Shown: positions 44,930-56,899 of the stretch, one piece after another
Numbering within the stretch: position 1 is the first letter of the stretch
Layout of the letters: each line of letters begins with the position of its first letter
NCBI RefSeq assembly: GCF_033439725.1
Contig: NW_026944383.1
Span: forward strand, 7,316,001-7,380,000
DNA from: Neurospora tetraspora
Taxonomy: Eukaryota > Ascomycota > Sordariomycetes > Sordariales > Sordariaceae
Reading direction: 5' to 3'
DNA: 64,000 nt
Program-made: the position numbers and the translations under genes
The notes under the pieces: generated by a model
Told to the model about the DNA's origin: nothing
The model's database searches: none
Seen by the model: only the letters and a program-made list of their open reading frames with translations

Positions 44930-45172
44930 TGGGGGTGTTGGTAGAGATTGTGGTGTTGGGATGTGTTGACGGCTTCAAGTTTGATGATGACCGATGAGGT
45001 TTTGACATGGGGGAGATTTTTTTGGGTTGGGGCTTTTAGATTATCGTTGATTTGGGATGTTTGTATTATCACGGACGGGACTGTAAAGGGAAGCCGGCGT
45101 TTGGATTTATAAGGTTGGTGTTGTGGGTGGTTTCTGGTCATTTGCATCGTCGGGTTTGCGGGTAACTCATCA

Positions 45173-45584
45173 CTAGTGTTCGGGGAGGCCAGCAAGCTGT
45201 CCTCGCCCCTTCCCTGAGGGTGTAAGGCTGGATCCAGGGTTGTGGCCCGTGTAGAGCTGGATTTAAGGATAAATTGCAATTAGAAAGTAAATAAAGAAAC
45301 CTTTACCTTCAAATAAAAGTCCAAATAAGGGTATAAATAGAGGTGTAAATAGAGGTGTAAATGGAGGTGCAAATGGAGGTGCAAATGGAGGCTAGTATTC
45401 GGGGCGGCAGGAAACCTGCCGCGGCCCTTCCCAGAGCGAACGCGAACGCAAAATTTGGGGACGGAGAGTGTGCGACGCGTACGGGTTGAAAGCAGTCCTT
45501 AACAATAATTGCACAATAAATATCAGGCCTAACAATTCTTTTTGCGGATAATTTGCGGGAAAAACGGTCCGTACAGTAGCGAGA
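45173..45584 (-). mobile_element. Non-autonomous Helitron-like element with duplicated 3' end
   Basis: Read on the minus strand the element opens with TC (TCTCGCTACTGTACGG, preceded by A) and closes with CTAG followed by T, the A^T insertion rule of Helitrons. Just before CTAG there is a GC-rich hairpin (arms around GACAGC TT GCTGGC) and the spacer CGAACACTAG. A second terminus of the same design lies inside at 45392-45425: hairpin GCGGCAGG TTT CCTGCCGC, then CGAATACTAG. Between the two is a 12-bp minisatellite. No protein is encoded. Helitron helicase relics occur at 53.7-58.5 kb of the same window, so a source family exists. Confidence 0.55.
45315..45391. repeat. 12-bp minisatellite between two Helitron-type ends
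   Basis: Head-to-tail units of AAATGGAGGTGC / AAATAGAGGTGT, about six copies with transitions, sit immediately beside the inner CTAG end at 45392. Confidence 0.75.
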
Positions 45585-46085
45585 TGTTAGTGCGTGCGGG
45601 GTTTTGTATGGGGACCACCCGCGAAAAGCACTACCACCCTACCCGGATTTTTTAGCGTCCGGTGAGCTGTAAGGATAGAGAGATGAGGATCATTTGTGGC
45701 TTCATGAAGGCGTTCATCGTGTAGTTTATATCCAAGTTGCGGTTGATGAACGTGTTCGTACCGGATGACTGGAAAACTGTGTCAAGTTCTGGATGGCTAT
45801 TCATACCTAGTCCAACACGTTGTTGGTTTCGTGCGAAGTGCAAGTTCAATGACGGCCAAGTTTTGGGGAGCGCAGTGTTTTGCTTGTAGTGTGCTCGAAT
45901 TGTAACCTACTGTTTTTCCAGCAGTCTAACCGGATAGGCAGAACGCACGTATCATTTGCATCATGTTCCTGGTCGTTCTTACCTTATCTCGCAGCGACTT
46001 TCTTCCTATCCTTCTGCGGCGTCCAAAGATATAATCCGTGTTCCTCTCCTCTTTCCCTTCTTCCACAAACACCAACGACGCGACC

Positions 46086-47265
46086 ATGGCAGACCCGAAT
46101 GTGCCTGCGTGGCTCACACCCGCCAACCTGGCGGCCATTCGTGAGCAGCCCTTTCCTCGCGTGGCTGGCTTCCCAATCTCGGTTCTGCAACGCATCTTGC
46201 AGCGTTACCCTTTCGATCCTGAGAAGGGGTTTCCGTTCACCTGGGTCTGCGTGAGTACTCTGTCCTCTCGTCGGCGTCGCGCCGCCGCTAAGCTAACCGT
46301 CGGCGACCAGATCCCCTACGAGTACCTCGGACTATTCCAACAGCACTAGCATTGCGTGTTAGATGTCATGAAGTATATTTGGAAGCACCTCGGCCACCAG
46401 CCGGAGCTGGTCGACCCCGCCACCATTGACGACCGAATCAAACTCAACATCTCCAAAGGCCGTCACCTCATCGAGGGATCTTACAATCGGTTGGCCAAAC
46501 TCCTTATCGACCACCAAGCCTCCCGTTCCAAGGATGTCCACAATGGCCAAATTGTTGAGGAGTTGCGAAGCACACGACGTCTAGTCGCCGCAATCCCTAC
46601 GGCCTATTTCCGTAGCTTCGACCCGGCTGTTAACTTCAACTCATACTGGCTTTCGACCACTATGTCCACCTTTGCGGAGTATCTTCCGGTCCTTGAGCAG
46701 GCCCCAGTACTCTATACGGCGTCGGCATAGCGCTTGACCAACTCGTAGGTCCCCAATTCGTTCTAGTATTCCTTGGCTTCACGCTGACTCCTCGCAGATC
46801 GATTAGCGTTCATAGGAGTTCAGTAAATCCCAACGCAAACAATGGCTCATGAAGTGGCGGAAGCGTTCCGCTCTACCTTATCACCAGGCTACTCGTGATG
46901 TTATCCACACCACTATCAATGCCGGCGTCGCGTTGCGTCCCGCGCAACCCGGACTGCGGAGTGCCATGGGACCTCGGGTCGCTCAACCAGGTCGTTCCGA
47001 GAATGGGAACGGGATATAATATTGCGAACATCCAAGGATCCCTTCTCAAGCCGACGAAACCTTTCATCCCGGAGGACAGAGTTACTAAACAAACTTCCAT
47101 TTAACCATATAGATTGGACGTAGCGCCATATACTCTCCTCGATCAACAACTCCTCCTCAACCAACTACTCCTCCTCAACCGACAACTCGAGGCGGCCCAA
47201 TTACTCCCCCACTCTCCACCACACGGGTTCAACCCTCTCACATATCATCATCGTCTCGCCGTTAA
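46086..47265 (+). pseudogene. Unknown gene with several TAG/TAA stops, probably RIP-damaged
   Basis: An ATG at 46086 opens MADPNVPAWLTPANLAAIRE. An intron (46251-46310, GTGAGT..GACCAG) leads to IPYEYLGLFQQH and a stop, after which the same frame continues to 46727 (VMKYIWKHLGHQPELVDP.., ending VLYTASA). A second intron-like gap (46745-46797) is followed by a coding-like block in another frame (KQWLMKWRKRSALPYHQA) ending in a Pro/Thr-rich tail (TPPQPTTPPQPTTRGG). Each block is interrupted, about seven times in all, only by TAG or TAA, which CpA-to-TpA mutation makes from CAG or CAA. No family was recognised. CA dinucleotides are still common, so damage is light. Whether a truncated 67-residue product is made cannot be told. 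Confidence 0.5.
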
Positions 47266-47444
47266 CCTCCTCTCACCACAGCCACAAGCTGCACCCAAAC
47301 ACTACCAGTCACACTACTGAGAGCAAACCAGATCAGCCCAGTTTCACCCGGCACTCAGACACCGCAGCTTGCAATCACCTTGCCCATGACAGCCACACGC
47401 TTCTGAACGCTACCACCACCCATACGCTTTCAAGCGACATCACG

Positions 47445-47894
47445 ATGAACACGCAGGAGGACATCAAACGCCAAGCCATCAGGGATCTCCTTGATGCCCA
47501 GCGCCTGGGCGGCGTTACCTGGAATACCACCGCCAAGAAGAAGCGTACAGCTAAAGACCGCGCCAAGAAAAATGACTACAACGCAATCCTGAGAATCACA
47601 GACGCCCTGAGAAGAGACATCCCGGACCCCGTTGAGTACGGAGAGGTCGCGGAGGTCATTTCCAGCTACGGAGTAGCCGAGAACGTCTCCGATAATGCAT
47701 ACTATCAACGGCTCCGCAGGTTTACCAACGCGCTGAGGGACGCTCGCATGGTGGGCGAAGACCTCGATTACTGCCTTGCGAAGGGAACTATCACCGCCCC
47801 AATGAGCCACTTGATTGTAAAGGCGGCCATTTACGCTATGCGGGACAAGAATTCAGTCACCGACACGCGTTTGAACATGGAGAACATATTTTAA
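47445..47894 (+). CDS. Unknown protein, 149 residues
   Basis: An intact ATG ORF (MNTQEDIKRQAIRDLLDAQR) that is highly charged and helical, with a basic patch KKKRTAKDRAKKN near residue 35 that could bind nucleic acid or direct nuclear entry. It continues as ITDALRRDIPDPVEYGEVAEV and YYQRLRRFTNALRDARMVG. No signal peptide, membrane segment or known domain was seen. It stands 180 bp downstream of the damaged gene and just before the AT-rich repeat block, so it may belong to the same accessory set or be its 3' exon. Coding quality (codon use, no stops) is good. Function is not inferred. Confidence 0.5.
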   Translation: MNTQEDIKRQAIRDLLDAQRLGGVTWNTTAKKKRTAKDRAKKNDYNAILRITDALRRDIPDPVEYGEVAEVISSYGVAENVSDNAYYQRLRRFTNALRDARMVGEDLDYCLAKGTITAPMSHLIVKAAIYAMRDKNSVTDTRLNMENIF

Positions 47895-47910
47895 TCCGAT
47901 ATTACTAGAT

Positions 47911-48144
47911 ATGAAGCTATTCCCTCTAGACACTTCATTATATCAGCCCGACATCGTATATTCCCTAGTAGACAACAACGTTTATCGACTGGACAAAACC
48001 GCTAAAGACAGGGCGAGCTTGGGAAATAATTGGGAGTCTAGCAGCTCGTACCTTCACCACGTCCGTGCCAGTACCGCCGACGGTCTTCCGCCCCCTCCTC
48101 CTGAATTTTCCTGCCAGATCTGTGGCTTGCCTCACAAGAATTAG
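47911..48144 (+). CDS. Short unknown ORF, 77 residues
   Basis: It starts 16 bp after the previous stop (MKLFPLDTSLYQPDIVYSL) and ends PPPPPEFSCQICGLPHKN, with a CxxC pair. It could be a separate small gene, a downstream exon of the 149-residue ORF, or chance. No family was recognised. Confidence is low because it sits at the edge of repeat DNA. Confidence 0.3.
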   Translation: MKLFPLDTSLYQPDIVYSLVDNNVYRLDKTAKDRASLGNNWESSSSYLHHVRASTADGLPPPPPEFSCQICGLPHKN

Positions 48145-49817
48145 GAAAGTCTCCGAGCCCACTATAGGATATATCTGTGATATTACTGGTAATGATCGAT
48201 ATGCGTTCAACGTGGCTTGATTGTGTGTGTGTGTGTAAGACTGGCTCTATAGATTTGAAGCTCTAGCATTTGGGTAAAAATCCCGCATATCCTAGTCCAG
48301 TTGGGCACGTGTACGCCCAGTGGATCCCTTAGCCTCTAATACACCCCCTTAGATCTGGTGTACAAATTACGCTAGATCTACCTAGAAATGCCTTGAAATG
48401 CTTTGAAATCCTTCTAAAATTAGTTAGAAATAATACTATTCCTAGATTACTTCCTCGTTATGGTAACTTTTAAGCCGTTATTCGTAAAAGTCTTACCCTA
48501 TTATATTTATTATTATACTTACCAATTCGTTGCCCGAATCTTCCTTTATAGAGTTCTCTATACCTTTCGGGCGGCCTATAGCGATATTTCCGCTACTAAA
48601 CTCTTGTAATTAAATTTATAGGTGCTATAATTCTACGAGCCCCAACTATTCTATACACTTTAAATATATTACGAGAAGGAGGCTCTTAATAAAACTATTT
48701 ACAATTTATTCTTTAATTAATATATAGATTACATTTATTAACTTCCTCTCTTACGCTTACTTTAATTAGTATTTATATATATTAACGTATTTAAGTTTGG
48801 TTACGAGCCGAACTCCCTCGTTTACAATAAATTATATCGTTTATTTATTAGTATAATTTATAGGCGTAGCCTCTTAATTTTCGAATTTTAAAGTAAGTTC
48901 GTTGAAGAAATAGCGAGCGTAAATAGCTTCCTTAACTCTTTAATTAAAAGATAGTAGTTCGGCCTTTGTAAATAAGGTTGTAATTGTATTTTGCTTATTA
49001 GTTCGCTAATGGATTATAGCGTTTAGGAATTTAAATATAAACGTTTATAAATTTTTTCGATTAAAAGAATTAATTATAATATGGAAATCCTATTGGTCTT
49101 TACTATTTAATTGAAGGGTATAATTTTGAATTATAAGAAGGTAGAGTAATATTCGATTTATAATTATATAATGTACTGGATTAGGATTTAAGTTGAATTG
49201 AGTAAGTTTAGAGATTGGGAAAACTACGTTTAGTCGCGACGTAATAGCAATATAGAGAATCGAACCAATTTTGATTTAATATGCGTAAATTTCGTACGGG
49301 GCTACGTTATTTTAGTAAGGTAGGAGTTCTTCCTAGTTATAGGCATAGAGTATAGCTTCTTAATATATTTGACTTTCTTTACAATTTTTTAAATATAGTT
49401 GCGCTATAATAGTTAAATTAGTTTTTTCTGTCGGTTTCGAATAATTTCGATATTTAAAAATTATTTTAGTAGCTTTCTACCCGTTAATTAATATTTCCTT
49501 TTTATAGTAGCTATTATTTCTTTAGTTATAGCGATTTTTTTATTTTTTTATTTATAAATAATAATAATATTATTAACATAGAAGAAGAGGAATATATTAT
49601 TTTTAATTAAGATATTGGATTTTATAGGGAAAGGGTTTATACTTGTAGTTACGAGGATTTTAATGAGTTTTTGCTATTAGAGGAGGGGAGATTTCTATAG
49701 ACTATATAATATATGTAGTAGTTAGAATATTTGGCCTTTCCTAGTATATTTAGGAGGAGCCTGTATAAATACTACTTTATTAAATATAATATTAATAAAA
49801 GTATTCTTTACGTTATT
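48145..49817. repeat. RIP-mutated AT-rich DNA, element not identified
   Basis: Composition falls to extreme AT at about 48.36 kb and CpA nearly vanishes. A (TG)n tract lies at 48222-48235. No protein resemblance was readable. Confidence 0.5.
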
Positions 49818-49957
49818 AAAGCGCCCATACCTTCAACTAGATTCGTCGTGGGCCTACAAGTATCATAGCAGAGATCCACACTAGAGGTCGTAGTACTATA
49901 GGCCCACATCGAAACGCGGAAGGCGCGGCGGTTCTATCTATAATAGGCTAGAATACA
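49818..49957 (+). repeat. Dispersed short repeat, copy A (SINE-like)
   Basis: It matches 58529-58675 along about 140 bp in the same orientation, both beginning AAAGCGCCCAT and sharing GAGGTCGT, AAGGCGCGGCG and TTCTATCTAT blocks. This copy has more transitions. There is no coding capacity. Confidence 0.6.
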
Positions 49958-50239
49958 ATTAATTACGGAGCCAAAGTCTCTACTCCATACGCAATTAAGA
50001 AATCGTTAGGATACAATCTTAATAATAACGTAGACTATATTACATTTCAACACCTTTAGACTATTATACCTCAATACTAACTACGTACATTAGGATACAA
50101 AAAATGCTATTAAATGTAGTAAAATCGTTTAGTTTTCCTATATTATTTGCTAAGAAATATAACGTAAAATACGGTTGCAAACGGTATTATAATATTCGAC
50201 CCGATACGACTGGGCGGGCGGGCTTTTTGCAATTTATAT

Positions 50240-50365
50240 ACGACTGTACAACTATTTCTAATAGTCTTGACAATTTTAATAGTCTTGGCAATCTTAACAG
50301 TCCTAGCATTAATAATCCCAGCAAGTTTAATAGTCTCGGCAAATTTAGCATTCCCGGCACTACCT
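50240..50365. repeat. Degenerate short-period repeat
   Basis: Repeats of about 15-18 bp with an AATAGTCTTGGCAAT-like core. Frames running through it (such as 50104-50586 plus) are chance products of the repeat and are not called as genes. Confidence 0.45.
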
Positions 50366-50449
50366 TTTACTTCCACCTTTTACTTTTACTTTTTACCTTA
50401 ATACTTTCAATTAATAATATTACTTTTTCATTGCTGCAATTATTGTACA

Positions 50450-50850
50450 ATATTAGGAATAATTTAGAATCTTTAATATTTTTTAATTTTAAGCCTTTAA
50501 ATAAGTGCGACGACCGTTTGTACGATTTTTATAGAGTATATTCAATTGCATATTATTTTAGGGTCGGTCGGTCCCAAATTAAGTAAATTAATAGGGCGAA
50601 GTAGGTGTAAACCCTACCTTAATGTTATTAACGTTAATACCTAACCTGATATTTTAACCTTTTATTATTATAAGTATTATATAATAATAAGAAAGATTTA
50701 AAATCGTTAATATTAAGCCTTTAAACGATTATACAAATATTTATATAATTTTTATACGTTATATTTAATTACGTATTACTTTTAATTGTAGTTGCGCTAA
50801 TTAAGTTAGTAGGGTATAAAGTAGGTATAAATATTACTTCTTCTATTACG
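50450..50850. repeat. Imperfect tandem duplication in AT-rich DNA
   Basis: About 50490-50620 and 50720-50845 align in direct order (AAGCCTTTAAA.., ATTTTTATA.., GGGTATAAAGTAGGT-like ends) with many transitions, as expected when RIP hits a tandem pair. Confidence 0.5.
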
Positions 50851-51585
50851 ACCCGTGACCGCTATTCTAAATTATCCTACTACCTTCCTTCTTAATACTA
50901 ATAAAAGAAATTGTAATACCCTTTAGCGATTATTAATTATATTATTAACCCGATAATCTGCCCGCTACGGCCTATTATTAAGTCGGCAAACCGCGACCTT
51001 ACTTAGAATTTTAAATAAGTATATTACCTTCTACTTTAATAACTTTTATTACCCGCCGCTCTTTCTATCTAAATACTAGAATTATTTTTATCGTTACCTA
51101 CTTTACTACTAAATAAAATAGTCACGACGATAATAAATAGTAGTACTCTACCCGTTAATATAGTAAGTAGCGAAATTTCTAGCGATTAGCGGAAATTTCT
51201 AATACTTATCGGTTCCCTCCTAAAAGGGTATAAAAATCCTTTCCCCTCGCCTTTCGGTTTTTAAACTTTCTCCTCTTTAATATACTTATATTTTTACATT
51301 TGAAATTAATTTTAATACTTAATTTTAAAAATCTTTTAAAATTATTTTCCATTTATCTTTTAACTTCTTCTAATTATTACCCGACTTTATATATTGCGTT
51401 ACTTTTTATATCGTTCTAAAAACGGCCCTCTAAGCCCAAAATTACTTCCTCCTAAGTTAATTCCCCCCCTTCCTCCCGTCTCTCCTCCCTGTATCTTCCC
51501 TCCTCGCATCTCCCCTCCCTATATTTTAACTACTAATATTTTCAATTCTTTAACTTTCTAACCGAAATATATAATTTATTTATTT
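50851..51585. repeat. RIP-mutated AT-rich DNA, element not identified
   Basis: CpA-poor DNA ending in a pyrimidine-rich stretch (about 51440-51530) just before the solo LTR. No protein resemblance was seen. Confidence 0.4.
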
Positions 51586-51590
51586 ATTTT

Positions 51591-52131
51591 TGTTTCCTGC
51601 GGTGCCCTGACTGGCCTATAATGATAGCACCAGTACAAGGTTGCTACAGTGAACTATGCACTTGTAGCAGAGCGGAGCGGAAGCGGTAGGAAGTACGACA
51701 GCAATGCTGAAGGAAGCAGCGTAGTTGCAAGTACAATAAAAGGATGTTGTAAAAGAGGTCTTAGAGAGGACTCTGCTCTCAAGACAGAAGATTACAGTGG
51801 ACTCTGCACTGTGAGAAAAGACTATATTGTATTGCTTGACTTGTGCTTGCTTGCTTAAGGAGTGACGAACTGAAGGAGAGGAGAGGTCTCTATATACATG
51901 GACACTAAGCATCTAGAAGCTTCTGTTGAATCCTGTGATGACAAATCAGTCTGGAAGAAATGCTAGCTAAGTTATAAGACTCTAGAATACAGTGGCAAAA
52001 CCTCTTGTATTCTAGTACATTCTGTGGGGACTGAGTCAACTGATTCCGTAGAAGGAATAGTTCAACTAGCCTTCTATACTACAAGGTAGTACAAGGCAGT
52101 TACAAGGCACAGTACTAGCCACACGTTAACA
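51591..52131 (+). mobile_element. Solo LTR, 541 bp, copy 1
   Basis: It begins TGTTTCCTGCGG and ends CACACGTTAACA (TG..CA) and is flanked by ATTTT on both sides (51586-51590 and 52132-52136). An almost identical 541-bp copy lies inverted at 61765-62305 with a different target duplication. No internal region is present. GC content is normal with no RIP, in strong contrast to the DNA on both sides, so insertion is recent. Superfamily cannot be fixed from the LTR alone. Confidence 0.9.
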
Positions 52132-52136
52132 ATTTT

Positions 52137-53690
52137 AATTATAATTTTATAAATATAGTGTAGAGTATAAATAATTTCTTTAATTATATTAATAAAAGCT
52201 TTTAAAGTATAGGTTCTAATATTAATTTTATTCTATATAGTATTAGAATTTTAGTTTAATAAGGTAAAAAATTCTTAGAAAGTAAAAGGACTATTCTAAT
52301 CTTCAATAACTAATAATAATTATCTTTATTAAATAATAGAATAAGAATTAATAACGCAATTACTTTTATTATTTTTTATTATTATCGTTAAAAATATTAA
52401 TATAGTTAATACTATTAATAATAATTTCGTTACCCTTTAAAATATAATAACGTAATTCTACCAACAAGTAAAATTAATTTATATAAATAGCAAAATTATT
52501 AGCTAAATCTTTCTAAAATTAATTACCTATTAAATAGGTAACTAAAAGGCAAGGGAATTTAATTAATAAATCGATTATTCTATTATTTAATTCCCTAGTA
52601 CTAATAAAAATATAGTATACTTAAGAATTCTACATAATAATATTATTACAGTAAGTATTGGAAATATTATTAAACCTATTATAATTTAAACGGATATATT
52701 AATAAACGACTTCTTTAATAGCGTACTATTTATAAAGAAGTATATATTTACGAATTATGTTAAAATTAAACTCGGTAATATTACTATTATTAGAACGATA
52801 GGGGTTTAGTAGCGAATTCGTTTTAAAGATAAATTTTATATTATATTTAAAGCGTTTACTAAATTTAATATGTATTTCCTTCGAAGTATTATAGGATAGT
52901 AATATATTTTAAAGAAGTTATTTATTAAAAATATAGCGGCTTTTAGAGGGGGTAAAGGTATCGACGACTGATTCTTCGAAGGATTCGCCGTTATTACCGT
53001 CGTTACTAGCGCTATAGAAAGAAATATTATTTTCTTCCTCCTAAGTACCCTCTTTAATCGTATTATTGTAGTCTTATTTACCGTAATTAGCAGTATAAGG
53101 AGGTTATTTATTATTAAGATTAAGAAGACGGTTTAATAGCGCGTCCTAATTATAATTAACTATAATAATTAGTTTTTATTATAATCGGTATTGGGTTTAT
53201 TGTCAACGAAGCGATAAAATCGGGGTTTAGGAAATCAGCGAAGCGATTTGTCAGGTTCTTCGGGTTTAAATTAGGATATTATAATACTTTCCTAAACGGA
53301 TATAAAAGAATTTTAATTAAGTATTATAATATATTAGTTTACGTAGTTCTATATTACGTAGTTAAGTATAAATAAATCAATAATTAAAATTAAAGAAGGA
53401 AAGAGGGAGAGGTTAAAAATTAGGCTCTAGTATATACCCTTATATAGGATGAACTTAGATTCTATTAGCTTCTATTGCTTTCCTTATTTAATTTAATGAT
53501 ATATATAAATACGATATATAGGTCGCGGTATTAATTGAATACCCGCAACGTACTAATTGAATAGGCTTATATATTTGGGTCTTGGTTTAGCTAATTAGAG
53601 GGCGTGCATCCTTAAGGATGTGGGTCTCTGTGATGGGACGAGTGGGGTTCGCAATACCTATGCTAGGGTCGCGGAATCCCTATTGTTATA
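52137..53690. repeat. RIP-mutated AT-rich DNA, element not identified
   Basis: CpA-depleted DNA. Two islands keep more G/C: about 53195-53260 (CGAAGCGAT motifs) and about 53600-53690, with the palindrome GCATCCTTAAGGATG. The latter may be the leader or 5' region of the Helitron that follows, but no terminus was recognised. Confidence 0.4.
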
Positions 53691-53699
53691 TATTCGATA

Positions 53700-55946
53700 T
53701 ATAATACGGTAGTATAATAGCCGATTTACTCAATATAAAAGATTCCGTTACATTGTATTCAATTCTTTAATACGTAGTTAAATCCGAAGTAAAAGTATAT
53801 ACTACGTATACTATACCAATTTCGATCTAAAGACTTTCGCTAATCTATAGTAATTCGAAGAATATTTCGAAGCTCGTTCTAAAGAATTAATCGCTCTATT
53901 GAATTCAATTATTCAATTTTCCAATAAAACTCAAGGAATATAGTTATTCTCAATTTAGAAATCTTACGAATTAGTATTATATATTAATTTTTTAAGTATG
54001 CCAACGATATTTATTACGTTTAATGCAATTAATTATTATTAGGATAATTTAGTAAAGTATATGCTTAATTATAAATATTAGCTAGCATTTAATAACAATA
54101 ATCGTCGTTATATATTTAAGACTAATATTTTTAACAACCCCTATATTACTACTTATTATTTCTAGAAGAAGTTTGAACTTTTTAAGAAATATATATTAAT
54201 TCTAAAGTTTAAATTTAACGACTATTAGTAGAGGTTGGAATTCTAAATTCGAAGCACTAGCTATACCTATAGGGTGTACTAGGTAAATAATATTAATACC
54301 CCTAACCTTCGTAATCTAAAAGAACGACGGCAATTTATTAAAATATAAGGATACTATATTACAGCATATAATCCTATACTTTATTATATTAAATAATTAA
54401 AAGTAATATATTTTAGCCTAGACGAAAATCCCGAAAGTCTACCTCCTCGTAATTAGAATACCGGTAATTAAAATATTAAGGCCCCAAATCCCGAAGATAT
54501 TCAAGCCCGGCCCGAAAATATTTAAACCGAAAATATTCTATCCTAGGCCGAAAATTCCTAGGCTCCGGCTTAAAATATTTAGGCTTAGGCTGAAAATTCC
54601 TAAATTCCAGCTCCGGCTCCAGCTCCGGCTCCGGCTCCGGCGGTTCAAAACCCAATCCCTATTTCGAATTTACCCTAGTATCTAAAACGTACTAATATCT
54701 CAAATCGTCGATTAAACTAAATTAAACCTACTTTTTAAAAATTTATAATTATAATTAACCGAATATAAAAATATATATATAATAATATTTATTATCTTCG
54801 AACTCGCCGTTAAATTCGAACTCTTCTCAGTAACTGATAAATCCTAAACCTCGAACTTCCAATACCTAAATAAAAAGTCTATCGTTTTTATTTTCCCCGG
54901 AAATTATACAAATACCCTCTTCTAACTATATATATTAACCCTAAGTTCTAACTTTTTGATAGTAAAAGAAATAATACTATTTTCAACTAGTATAATCCGT
55001 TTATTATACTAAATTAGATGGCCAATACTAATATTCAACTATACACCAATATTAATACCGTTATAAATTATATCGCCAAATATATTTCTAAGGCTAAAAA
55101 TAGGATAAAGTGTTACGAAAAGATTACTAGCGAATTAATTCCCTAAATTAATACTAAGGAATTAATCAAATGATTTGTAACTAAATTTATAAATAAACTT
55201 ATTACTAAACGTAATTAATCCATATAAGAAATATATTATATCCTTCTTAAACTTTCTTTATAAGAACGTACTCGTATAATTATTACAATTAATTATCGTT
55301 ATCGAAATAACGAAGGTATTATTATTCCCAATCCCAATACAAATAATTAGGCCAATACAACTAGCAGTATTCATATCAATACTACCAACAAAGCTTAGCA
55401 AACTCGCTCAACCTACCAAAAATATATAATCTAGGAAGAGCAATATATAAATATTTCTTACTTCGAATTTCTTACTAAATTCAACTATATTAAATTACGA
55501 CCTAAACTTCTAATAGATCGTATAAAGTAAAGGGTCCTTAATTACTTTCCTATCTATAAACCTAAAAATAATTCGGATAATTTCCTTCGTATTAAACTTA
55601 TACTATATTATCTTCATTAAAAGCTTAATAACTTCTACATTATTAATAGTATTCAATATAAATTATATAATAATACCTTCTGAACATATAAAGAAAACTA
55701 CAATTATCTAGACAATTATTACAGTAAACTTCTAAATCCCGAATTAAAAAAAGAATTTAAACTGCTTAATTAAAAAGAGGAACCAAATAAACCTAATTGG
55801 GAAAATATTACTAAAAACAACCCTAATTATATTATTAACGACGACTTTAATAATATTTTAAATAATTATACAATAGATATCGACTACGACTAGCATTAAA
55901 ACTATACTACTAATTATTAAAAATACTTTATTCTAATTAGAAATTA
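53700..55946 (+). mobile_element. RIP-mutated Helitron, Rep half
   Basis: The plus-strand reading follows the Helitron RepHel protein. Near 54000 the block MPTIFITFNAINYY matches the family's S-V-F-I-T-x-S-A-A-D-Y-x-W region. At about 54250-54280 RSTSYTYRVY occupies the rolling-circle HUH site, normally G-S-x-H-x-H; both His codons read Tyr, as CAY-to-TAY RIP would give. At about 55066-55100 NYIAKYISKAK matches the Y-x-x-K/Y-x-x-x-Y motif with the nicking tyrosines. YFEFLTKFNY and RVLNYFPIYKP follow, up to about 55900, where the helicase should start but does not. A Pro/Ala-type low-complexity stretch (about 54480-54650) interrupts the first third. Many stops; dead. The matching helicase half lies inverted at 58528-56900. 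Confidence 0.85.
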
Positions 55947-56030
55947 AAATAGTCTTCCCTTGGGCGGAGCCGGATATGCCCGAGGGAGACAGTGAAGCGC
56001 CCACGAGTCTATATCTTAAGCCGTAAAAGG
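55947..56030 (+). repeat. Inverted repeat arm, left copy (84 bp)
   Basis: It starts AAATAGTCTTCCCTTGGGCG after TA, and contains a hairpin (TCTTCCCTTGGGC pairing with GCCCGAGGGAGA) and AAGCGCCCA. It matches the reverse complement of 60631-60714 at roughly 90 percent, with mainly transitions. Confidence 0.8.
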
Positions 56031-56899
56031 CGGAAAAGGGAGAACGGGGCACAGTCCAGCGGAGCACAACAGGGAATGACCAGGTGCCATCTGGCTGTCA
56101 TTTGGGTGCCAAGAGATCCATTCAGCTGGTAAAGTGGCAATCATCACTTGGCCCAGGGGATTTCCATTTCTTTGGAGTTTGGGGGCCCCGCCAACAGTGC
56201 TAACCTCTTACAGACTATTATATAATCTTATCCTTCTAAGGAGACTGAACTAGGGAGACCGAACTGGGGAATCTACTCACAAAAGTCCTATAATATTAAT
56301 ATAAAGTAAAGAAATTAAAGCATAGGTAAGTCACGGGCTATCCCTCGGAGTAGGCTCAAGAGACTCGTTCTCTAGAGATTTAGGGCAGGGTTCGCACTAT
56401 AAGTTCTAAACTCTTTTTTACTACTTTTTACATCTATTATTATATAAATAAAAACCATATAAAAACTATATAAAAACTATATAAAAAAACTATATTAATT
56501 CCTTTAATTTATTTTCCCTTTAATTGCGTCGGTCTATTAGCTATATTCTTGCAGGGTCTTCCGCAAAGCTTTCCTATATTAGTGTTAGTTATATTATTTG
56601 CTTTCTTTGAAGTACTACCGGCTTTATTACCTGGCGGTTTACTATGATATTTATTACTAGTTTTAACGGTATTAGTTAGTAGTTATGTAGCGGTATTAGT
56701 AGGCGGTCTTTTCTAAAGTTTAGAATTATTAGGAAGTTTACTACGGGGTCTACCCCGAATTCCCTGGGGCGGCCGGTTATAATTAGTATTATTATTATTA
56801 TTAATATTACTAGGACCGGGCGGGAATTGGTATACCTGATTAGATATTAGAGAATTGCCCGGATTATAGATATAATGTAGTCGTAGGGGTTGACCGGGT
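56031..56899. other. Less-mutated spacer grading into AT-rich DNA
   Basis: 56031-56400 has normal GC and no RIP, no ORF and no recognised family. After 56400 the sequence becomes AT-rich, continuing toward the minus-strand helicase. Confidence 0.4.

Larger units (their letters stand above)
44930..46085. other. Intergenic stretch holding a Helitron-like element
   Basis: There is no gene here apart from the mobile element at 45173-45584 described separately. The sequence to its right (45585-46085) is the upstream region of the damaged gene at 46086. Confidence 0.4.

Noticed and set aside
50104-50586. A 160-codon frame in AT-rich DNA
   Set aside because: It runs through a degenerate short repeat and RIP-mutated DNA; no conservation visible.
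51616-51912. A 98-codon frame duplicated at 61984-62280
   Set aside because: Both lie wholly inside the solo LTRs and merely reflect the repeat.
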